From contig CAKZKZ010000105.1 in the NCBI GenBank assembly GCA_937124495.1, forward strand, positions 1 to 6,387: DNA of 6,387 nt, read 5' to 3'. The notes below the pieces were generated by a model. The model ran no database searches. It was not told where the DNA came from and worked only from the letters and a program-made list of their open reading frames with translations. The translations under genes were made by a program, and so were the position numbers. The stretch is from an uncultured Dokdonia sp. Lineage in GTDB: Bacteria > Bacteroidota > Bacteroidia > Flavobacteriales > Flavobacteriaceae. The stretch's first letter is position 1. The number at the start of each line of letters is the position of its first letter. Positions 1 to 5,111 of the stretch are shown here, in pieces.

Positions 1-265
1 CAAATTTTTCCCTCAGTTGAAATTCCAATGCTAACGGAATCGTCTCGTTTGTATGTACTTCTCCATTTACCGTCTGATATTGCATTATCCGAGCGATTTG
101 GTCTTTGTTTTCATAATGGTTATTGTAGTCAAACTCGTCTACAATCCATAGCCCAATAATAATGGTTACGGCAATTCCAAGAGCTAGTCCAAAAATATTG
201 ATAAATGAGTATATCTTATTTTTCTTAAGACTTCTCCATGCTATTTTGAGGTTGTTTTTGAACAT
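1..265 (-). CDS. ABC transporter permease, MacB/FtsX-like, N-terminal 88 codons only (runs off the left edge)
   Basis: This is the second permease of the leftward transporter cluster; the rest lies beyond position 1. I start it at the ATG complementary to 263-265. It opens with MFKNNLKIAWRSLKKNK, followed by one hydrophobic helix at about residues 21-42 (FINIFGLALGIAVTIIIGLW) and the beginning of a periplasmic domain. That is the usual opening of MacB-type permeases: a short basic cytoplasmic tail, TM1, then a large periplasmic domain. It aligns without gaps to the start of the next permease (334-2730), with about 51 of 88 residues identical by my hand count, so the two are tandem paralogues. 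The 68-bp gap between them (266-333) shows no clear promoter or terminator, which suggests co-transcription. The leader is A/T-rich with no Shine-Dalgarno sequence next to the ATG. A full-length product of about 800 residues is expected by analogy with the neighbour. The substrate cannot be inferred. Confidence 0.9.
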   Translation of the reverse strand, partial: MFKNNLKIAWRSLKKNKIYSFINIFGLALGIAVTIIIGLWIVDEFDYNNHYENKDQIARIMQYQTVNGEVHTNETIPLALEFQLREKF

Positions 266-333
266 ATTATTTTATTTTTCAATCAATTGATGATTGTTAT
301 TTTATACTCCTTGAAAGTGTACTCATATTCATT

Positions 334-2730
334 TTATTCGGTTCTTAAACTTTTTACAGGGTTTGCAATGGCGGCTTTAATCGCTTGAAAACTTACTGTA
401 ATTATGGTGATGACAATAGCACCTAAGCCTGCAATCAAAAAGATGCCTACCGAAATGTCTGTACGGTAGGTGAATTTCTCAATCCAGCCACTCATAAAAT
501 AATAGGCGAGTGGTGTCGCAATAAGTAATGCTATAGTTACGAGAACGATAAAATCTTTAGAGAGCAACATCCATAGATTTGTAACGGTTGCCCCCAGTAC
601 TTTACGTACACCAATCTCCTTAGTACGTTGTTCTGCTACAAAAGAGGCAAGTCCAAATAACCCTAAACAACTGATGAGAATAGCCAGTCCTGTAAATACT
701 TTTGCAAGACTCGCAACGCGTTCTTGCGATTTGAATTTGGCAGCATATTCTTCATCAACAAAATCATATTGAAAAGGGATGTCTGGAAAATTGGTTTTAA
801 ACACTTTTTCTATAACCGCGAGATTAGAAGCAACACTGTTTGCTTCATTAAGACGTACATTATAATAGGAACCGTTGTTATCACCATCAAAAACGTATAA
901 ATGCTGCTTTACGGGGGCATACGGAGATCTTACAATAACATCTTCTATAACACCAATAATTTTGAGAGGTACAACATCTTCTTCGTCTTTATCTGTGATG
1001 TATTTTCCGATTGGGTCTTGAATTCCCATATACTTTACGGCACTTTCGTTAAGAATAACTGCCGTAGAATCTGTAGAAAATTCTCTTGAGAAATCTCTAC
1101 CTGCTATAAATTTTAAGTTAAGTGTTTTTGCATAATCATAAGATACTTCGGTGACGGCAAAATCATCTTGAAAATTTAAAGGCCTTCCTTCCCAATCAAA
1201 ACCTGAGCGATTAGACCACACCTCAGTCATAGGAGCTCCGGAAGATGCCACCTCTGTAACAGCACCACTGGATAAGAATTGATGACGCATCATTTCATAT
1301 TTATCATTAAAGTCTTCACTTGCTGTGGCTATTTGAACAAGCCCTACTTTATCATAACCAACGGGCCTGTTTTTACTATAATTGATCTGACTCATTACGA
1401 TCATGGTTCCAATGATCAAAGCTACTGACACAGTAAATTGAGTCACGACTAATACCTTTCGCGGAAGCGAAGCAAAACGTCCCATCTTAAACGTTCCTTT
1501 AAGCACTTTTATAGGTTTAAAAGAAGAGAGATATAGCGCTGGATAACTTCCAGAAGCGAGTGCGGTTACGATTACAAATAGCATAGTTACTCCCCAAAAC
1601 TGAAGATTTGACCAAGGAAAACTCATCTCTTTACTGGCAATATCATTAAAGGCATTTAATGATAGTAATACAAAACCAAGAGCGAGTATAAATGCTATAA
1701 AAACTACTAAAAAGGATTCACTTAAAAATTGCTTTATAAGCTGACTCCTTGTAGATCCGATAGATTTTCTGATCCCTACTTCTAGTGCGCGCTTTTCTGA
1801 TCGTGCTGTACTCAAATTCATAAAATTGATACACGCAAGAATAAGTACAAAAAGCCCAATAATACTAAACATCCAGACATTCTCAATACGCCCTCCAGAT
1901 TGCACGCCATTTTCAAAATTGCCTCTTAAATGCCAGTCACTCATAGGAAGTAAAACGATCTCTATATTTGCTTCCTTTGATTTTGGATCTGCAATTTGTT
2001 TTGACATTTTAATTGCTGCAGCAGCGGTTGCTACATCTGCATTATCTGCTACCTGAACAAACATCTGAAAGGAATTATTTCCCCAGCTATTTTTTGAGTT
2101 TCGTACCCAATTATATTCTGAAGCATAGAACTTCCAAGGCATAATATAGTTGAGGTCTTCAAAATTATTTCCATTCGGAATGTTCTTATACACGGAAGTC
2201 ACCTTCATCGGAAAAAGATTAAGCACGGTAATGGTTTTTCCTATAGGATCTTCCTTTCCAAAAAGAGCCGTCGCTGTAGATTCAGAAAGCATAATGCTTT
2301 TTGGGTCTATTAACCCATTTTTTTCTCCTTTGGTTACTTCAAGATTCAGCATGTCTATCACACCTTCTTGCATAAAGCTACCTAGTTCAGAGATGCTTAC
2401 TTCTCCATTTTTTAAATAACGATCATCGTTCCAAGAAGACATGACGATATGCTTAAAATGGGTTGCATATCGTTCATGCATTTCAAATTCTAATGGTTGA
2501 GGGATAGCATTGCCTGTATCTGTTACCCCATTAAGTGTATAGCTTTGGTGAAGCTGTCCTATTTTATCTTTGTTTTTAAAATAGGAATTGTAGTTTACCT
2601 CATCTGCGACCCAAAGGCCTATCATGATGGTCACTGCCATGCCAAGTGCTAGTCCAAAAATATTAATGAACGAGTACACTTTATTTTTCTTAAGATTACG
2701 CCATGCTATTTTAAAGTAATTCCTAATCAT
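334..2730 (-). CDS. ABC transporter permease, two-module FtsX/MacB-like (798 aa)
   Basis: This is an inner-membrane permease of the MacB/FtsX/LolCE superfamily, working with the separate ATPase at 2867-3565. The chain reads as two fused copies of the four-helix MacB topology. Module 1 has TM1 at about 21-42, a periplasmic domain at 43-284, and TMs near 285-305, 340-360 and 378-400. Module 2 has a TM near 427-447, a periplasmic domain at 448-677, and TMs near 678-698, 727-747 and 762-783. After the second TM of each module comes the matching coupling motif: LEVGIRKSIGS (316-326) and KEIGVRKVLGA (704-714). Each module ends in a similar tail: SSFKPIKVLKG (402-412) and AIANPVKSLRTE (787-798). One polypeptide could therefore supply both halves of the transporter, whereas E. 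coli MacB dimerises and carries its own ATPase domain. The start MIRNYFKIAW matches the paralogue downstream. Cargo is unknown; peptides, antibiotics, lipids or lipoproteins are family possibilities only. Confidence 0.93.
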   Translation of the reverse strand: MIRNYFKIAWRNLKKNKVYSFINIFGLALGMAVTIMIGLWVADEVNYNSYFKNKDKIGQLHQSYTLNGVTDTGNAIPQPLEFEMHERYATHFKHIVMSSWNDDRYLKNGEVSISELGSFMQEGVIDMLNLEVTKGEKNGLIDPKSIMLSESTATALFGKEDPIGKTITVLNLFPMKVTSVYKNIPNGNNFEDLNYIMPWKFYASEYNWVRNSKNSWGNNSFQMFVQVADNADVATAAAAIKMSKQIADPKSKEANIEIVLLPMSDWHLRGNFENGVQSGGRIENVWMFSIIGLFVLILACINFMNLSTARSEKRALEVGIRKSIGSTRSQLIKQFLSESFLVVFIAFILALGFVLLSLNAFNDIASKEMSFPWSNLQFWGVTMLFVIVTALASGSYPALYLSSFKPIKVLKGTFKMGRFASLPRKVLVVTQFTVSVALIIGTMIVMSQINYSKNRPVGYDKVGLVQIATASEDFNDKYEMMRHQFLSSGAVTEVASSGAPMTEVWSNRSGFDWEGRPLNFQDDFAVTEVSYDYAKTLNLKFIAGRDFSREFSTDSTAVILNESAVKYMGIQDPIGKYITDKDEEDVVPLKIIGVIEDVIVRSPYAPVKQHLYVFDGDNNGSYYNVRLNEANSVASNLAVIEKVFKTNFPDIPFQYDFVDEEYAAKFKSQERVASLAKVFTGLAILISCLGLFGLASFVAEQRTKEIGVRKVLGATVTNLWMLLSKDFIVLVTIALLIATPLAYYFMSGWIEKFTYRTDISVGIFLIAGLGAIVITIITVSFQAIKAAIANPVKSLRTE

Positions 2731-2866
2731 AATTTTTATTTATTTGACTGATGAGGTCTTTGTATGCTATTCGTTTTTTGATTGATTCTTTTTCATTCTC
2801 TCGAAGGGGAATCTCGTCCTTCCTATTCGAATTAGAACGGAAAGGGGTATGCTGCTGCCAAATAAT
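2731..2866 (-). other. 136-bp intra-operon gap with two imperfect hairpins
   Basis: This gap between the ATPase stop and the permease ATG is about twice as long as the other gaps in the cluster (68 and 72 bp). Read on the minus strand it can form two weak stems. One pairs CCTTTCC with GGAAGG through a one-base bulge (forward about 2815-2842). The other pairs ATTC with GAAT around a CTTCGA-containing loop (forward about 2796-2813). Neither is followed by a U-run typical of an intrinsic terminator, and I see no TAnnTTTG promoter element. An mRNA-processing or stability element that sets the ATPase:permease ratio is possible, but the stems are short and may be chance. The last ~30 bases before the ATG are A/T-rich, as is usual for translation starts in this phylum. 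Confidence 0.25.
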
Positions 2867-3565
2867 TTAGACTTCTGCTGTTTTATATGCAGAGAGTATA
2901 TTTTCTGTTACTTTCTGACCATCCAGCATCCGTATAATACGGTGGCTATATTTTGCATCGTGTTCACTATGTGTTACCATGATGATCGTAGTTCCTGCAT
3001 CATTGAGTTCGGTTAGAAGATCCATCACTTCATTACCGTTGCTACTATCCAAATTTCCTGTAGGCTCATCTGCAAGGATGATTTTTGGATTATTTACTAC
3101 AGCACGAGCTACAGCGACACGTTGCTGTTGCCCTCCAGAAAGTTGTTGTGGAAAATGCTTACGACGGTGCATGATTTGCATTTTCTCTAATACTTCTTCC
3201 ACTCTTTTCTTACGCTCGGCAGGAGGGACTTTAGTATAGATAAGCGGAAGCTCTACGTTTTCATACACAGTAAGTTCATCGATGAGGTTAAAACTTTGAA
3301 ATACAAATCCGATATTGTGTTTACGTAAGTCTGCACGTTTACGCTCATTAAAGTCGGCTACTTCTGTTCCATTAAAAACAAAACTACCACCATCTAAGTC
3401 ATCTAGCAGTCCGAGGATATTAAGTAGGGTTGATTTTCCACAACCTGAAGGTCCCATAATGGCTACAAATTCTCCTTCTTGTACATTAAATGAAAGTTTA
3501 TTTAATGCTACAGTACGTACCTCATCGGTAGCGTAGTATTTTTCTAAATCTGTTATGTTTATCAT
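2867..3565 (-). CDS. ABC transporter ATP-binding protein, LolD/MacB class (232 aa)
   Basis: This is the cytoplasmic ATPase that powers the adjacent permeases. All nucleotide-binding motifs are intact and in order: Walker A GPSGCGKST (38-46), Q-loop glutamine in FVFQSFNL (Q90), signature LSGGQQQR (142-149), Walker B IILADEP (162-168) with catalytic glutamate E167, D-loop NLDS (171-174) and switch histidine in MVTHS (H199). Length (232 aa) and the motif ADEPTGNLDS are typical of the LolD/MacB/FtsE branch, which drives permeases that couple ATP hydrolysis to periplasmic motion rather than moving cargo through the membrane. It is the only ATPase in the window and sits upstream of two permease genes, so it probably serves both. 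A 72-bp A/T-rich gap separates it from the adaptor gene. The start MINITDLEKYY is the normal beginning of the fold, and no upstream extension is needed. LolD and MacB NBDs cannot be told apart with certainty by eye; the adaptor next door favours the MacB-type efflux role. Confidence 0.95.
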   Translation of the reverse strand: MINITDLEKYYATDEVRTVALNKLSFNVQEGEFVAIMGPSGCGKSTLLNILGLLDDLDGGSFVFNGTEVADFNERKRADLRKHNIGFVFQSFNLIDELTVYENVELPLIYTKVPPAERKKRVEEVLEKMQIMHRRKHFPQQLSGGQQQRVAVARAVVNNPKIILADEPTGNLDSSNGNEVMDLLTELNDAGTTIIMVTHSEHDAKYSHRIIRMLDGQKVTENILSAYKTAEV

Positions 3566-3637
3566 AATAGTAACAATTGTATTGTAATTGATTATTGTAA
3601 GGAACGAAGCATTCTTAGCCTCGTACCAGATATATTT

Positions 3638-4891
3638 TTATTCTTTTAATACTAGTTCTTGTATATCTGCATAGTTATCATAACTACTTGTGATGACTTG
3701 ATCTCCTGGTTGTAGACCAGAGAGCACTTCGTAATATTCTGTATTTTGAGATCCGAGCGTAATATCAACTCTATAAGCCGTGTTTCCATCTTCACTTACT
3801 TTAAAAATCCAGTTACCTCCCGTTTTCTGTATAAATCCTCCTTTAGGGACTAATAATGCTTCTTTTTCATCACTGAGTGCTACACGTATTTGTAAGGTCT
3901 GCCCACGACGAATTCCTTCTGTAACTTCTTTTTTAAATTGCATATCGACTTGAAACCTTCCATTTGTTACTTGTGTATATACTTTTTTTATCTCTAGTAT
4001 ATAGGACTCATTATTGTAATCAAAACCTCCAGTTTGACCTGTATAAATTCTTGAAATATAATGTTCATCGATATCTGCTCGTACTTTAAAGCCACTAAGA
4101 ACATCAATCTGTCCAAGGCGTTCTCCTTTGTTTTTTGATTGACCAATCTCTGCATCTAATGACGTTAATTGGCCATCTACAGGTGCTCTTACGACAAGGT
4201 CTGCTACCTTGCGGCGCATTAACTCCAATGCATTTTGTGTACGTTGATACGAGTTACTTGCTTGTCCGCTTTCTAATTTTACAGAAAGTGAATCTTGTAC
4301 AAGAATCTGTTTGCTCAATGTCATACGTTCTTTTTGATAGTTGTAGTTATTTTCAGCTTGGATGAGTTCTTGACGTGCAATTGCATCTTTATCATATAAT
4401 TTCTTATTGAGATCATATACACGTTTTGCTTCAATCAGGCTATTTTCTACATCTGTAAATTGGTTGATACGATTAATGGTGTTTTGACGTGCAGCATTTT
4501 GAGATATCTGCATTTGCGTTAAGAGATTGTATACTTGTGTTTCTTGGTTCACAAGACTTAATTCTAGGTCGGTATTAGATAATCTTAAAATAGGATCTCC
4601 TTTTTTCATAACAGCTCCATCTTCGACAAATTTTTCTTCAACACGACCTCCTTCAAGGGCATCAAGATAAATGGTTGTAATAGGAAGTACAATCCCATTT
4701 ACAGGGATGTTTTCTTGGAAGGCACCTTGTGTCACTTTATGGATACTAATGCGCTCTTTTTGCACATTAAGCTTTGATGCGCCTGTACTTGATATGAGTA
4801 CAAATAGAATGAGTGCTAGAATAGCCAATCCTATGACAATGTAACTTATCTTTTTGGCGTTAAATCGTTTCTTTTCTAAGGGTATATCCAT
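3638..4891 (-). CDS. Periplasmic adaptor / membrane fusion protein, HlyD/MacA-like (417 aa)
   Basis: This adaptor links an inner-membrane ABC permease to an outer-membrane channel. After a basic N-terminus (KKRFNAKK) there is one hydrophobic helix at about 15-34 with no lipobox cysteine, so it is anchored by a transmembrane helix rather than by lipid. A split lipoyl-like domain follows, with halves at about 70-108 (VNGIVLPITT onward, EGGRVEEKFVEDGAVMKKGD) and 233-262 (VVRAPVDGQLTSL). Between the halves lies a long, Gln/Asn/Glu-rich alpha-helical hairpin (about 108-230), expected to contact the TolC-like partner. A beta-barrel region (about 265-340) and a membrane-proximal domain (about 345-417, with LVPKGGFIQKTGGNWIFKV and SGLQPGDQVI) complete the standard order. 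It is the first gene of the leftward cluster and is divergent from the sigma-54 activator at 5112. No TolC-type gene is visible here. MacA-like is preferred over RND-type adaptor because the partners are an ABC ATPase and MacB-like permeases. Confidence 0.93.
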   Translation of the reverse strand: MDIPLEKKRFNAKKISYIVIGLAILALILFVLISSTGASKLNVQKERISIHKVTQGAFQENIPVNGIVLPITTIYLDALEGGRVEEKFVEDGAVMKKGDPILRLSNTDLELSLVNQETQVYNLLTQMQISQNAARQNTINRINQFTDVENSLIEAKRVYDLNKKLYDKDAIARQELIQAENNYNYQKERMTLSKQILVQDSLSVKLESGQASNSYQRTQNALELMRRKVADLVVRAPVDGQLTSLDAEIGQSKNKGERLGQIDVLSGFKVRADIDEHYISRIYTGQTGGFDYNNESYILEIKKVYTQVTNGRFQVDMQFKKEVTEGIRRGQTLQIRVALSDEKEALLVPKGGFIQKTGGNWIFKVSEDGNTAYRVDITLGSQNTEYYEVLSGLQPGDQVITSSYDNYADIQELVLKE

Positions 4892-4932
4892 TGATATAAT
4901 GTCTTCGGTTGTTTTTATATGACTATGTACAT

Positions 4933-4949
4933 AAGGAAGAACGTGCCAA
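4933..4949 (-). promoter_or_regulatory. Candidate sigma-54 promoter of the transporter operon (perfect -24, poor -12)
   Basis: On the minus strand the sequence is TTGGCACGTTCTTCCTT. Against the sigma-54 consensus YTGGCACGRNNNTTGCW, the -24 half (TTGGCACG) matches at all eight positions and is preceded by a T-run. The -12 half (TCCTT in place of TTGCW) is weak and lacks the usual GC. It would place the transcription start near 4922, about 30 bases before the adaptor ATG. Having such a site directly beside a divergent sigma-54 activator gene makes it more credible. The poor -12 keeps confidence moderate. An overlapping TATTTTTG (4947-4954, minus strand) fits the Bacteroidota -7 pattern TAnnTTTG but has no clear -33 TTG partner, so a housekeeping promoter at the same place is the alternative. 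Confidence 0.45.
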
Positions 4950-5011
4950 AAATATAATGTATTGATTTTTAGTTATTTATTGTTTTTTGTCTCGTGTGAA
5001 GTGTTCGTTTA

Positions 5012-5044
5012 TGATACAGTTTGTGTACGGAGTTGATACAGTTT
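5012..5044. repeat. 11-bp direct repeat TGATACAGTTT, two copies with 22-bp period; possible activator site
   Basis: TGATACAGTTT occurs at 5012-5022 and again, perfectly, at 5034-5044. The starts are 22 bp apart, about two helical turns, so both copies face the same side of the DNA. Short TACA/TGTA inverted elements are interleaved (TACA 5015-5018, TGTA 5024-5027, TACA 5037-5040). The pair lies about 65-97 bp upstream of the candidate -24 box of the adaptor operon, within the range where sigma-54 activators usually bind, and about 70-100 bp upstream of the regulator's own ATG. Binding by the divergent regulator is inference. Confidence 0.4.
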
Positions 5045-5065
5045 TATGGTATGGGAAAATATCTT

Positions 5066-5089
5066 AGTACGCTTTCGCGAAAGCGTACT
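5066..5089. repeat. 24-bp perfect palindrome (half-site AGTACGCTTTCG)
   Basis: The half-site AGTACGCTTTCG at 5066-5077 is followed immediately by its exact reverse complement CGAAAGCGTACT at 5078-5089, with no spacer. It ends 22 bp before the regulator ATG and abuts the candidate -7 box at 5091, so it occupies the -33 region of that promoter and could be an operator or activator site. The core GCTTTCGCGAAAGC is, from memory and unverified, a frequently repeated palindrome in marine flavobacterial genomes, so it may be a genome-wide repeat rather than a gene-specific site. It could also form a cruciform or RNA hairpin, but it is followed by only a short T tract on either strand. Confidence 0.6.
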
Positions 5090-5090
5090 T

Positions 5091-5098
5091 TAAATTTG
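5091..5098 (+). promoter_or_regulatory. Candidate -7 promoter element (TAAATTTG) for the response regulator gene
   Basis: TAAATTTG matches the Bacteroidota housekeeping -7 consensus TAnnTTTG exactly. The -33 position (about 5068-5074) lies inside the palindrome and shows no TTG, so the promoter would be weak without help or would be controlled by a protein bound at the palindrome. The predicted start site is around 5102-5106, which leaves a leader of only about 6-10 bases before the ATG at 5112. Confidence 0.35.
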
Positions 5099-5111
5099 TA
5101 ATATTGTATAT

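Noticed and set aside
282..291. 10-bp palindrome ATCAATTGAT with a bulged extension in the gap between the two permeases
   Set aside because: It is short, A/T-only apart from two bases, and not followed by a T-run on the coding strand; easily chance in AT-rich spacer.
901..1089. Short open frames antisense to the permease, ATPase and adaptor genes, and minus-strand frames opposite the regulator
   Set aside because: They overlap strongly supported conserved genes, have no recognisable domains, and look like by-products of the codon composition of the real genes.
2843..2860. Minus-strand TTGGCAGC near the ATPase stop as a possible internal sigma-54 site
   Set aside because: The -24 half is imperfect and there is no GC at the required spacing for -12.
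3572..3592. CAATT/AATTG inverted repeat in the adaptor-ATPase gap
   Set aside because: A five-base A/T-rich stem is too weak to support a terminator or operator.
3600..3625. Minus-strand CTGGTACGAGGC, resembling a sigma-54 -24 box upstream of the ATPase gene
   Set aside because: It has a C-to-T change in the core and TAAG where TTGC is needed at -12; it also lies inside an operon directly after the adaptor stop.
1..4891. Possible mobile element or CRISPR origin for the cluster
   Set aside because: No transposase, integrase, terminal repeats, tRNA, or regularly spaced repeats are visible; gene content and composition look uniform across the window.
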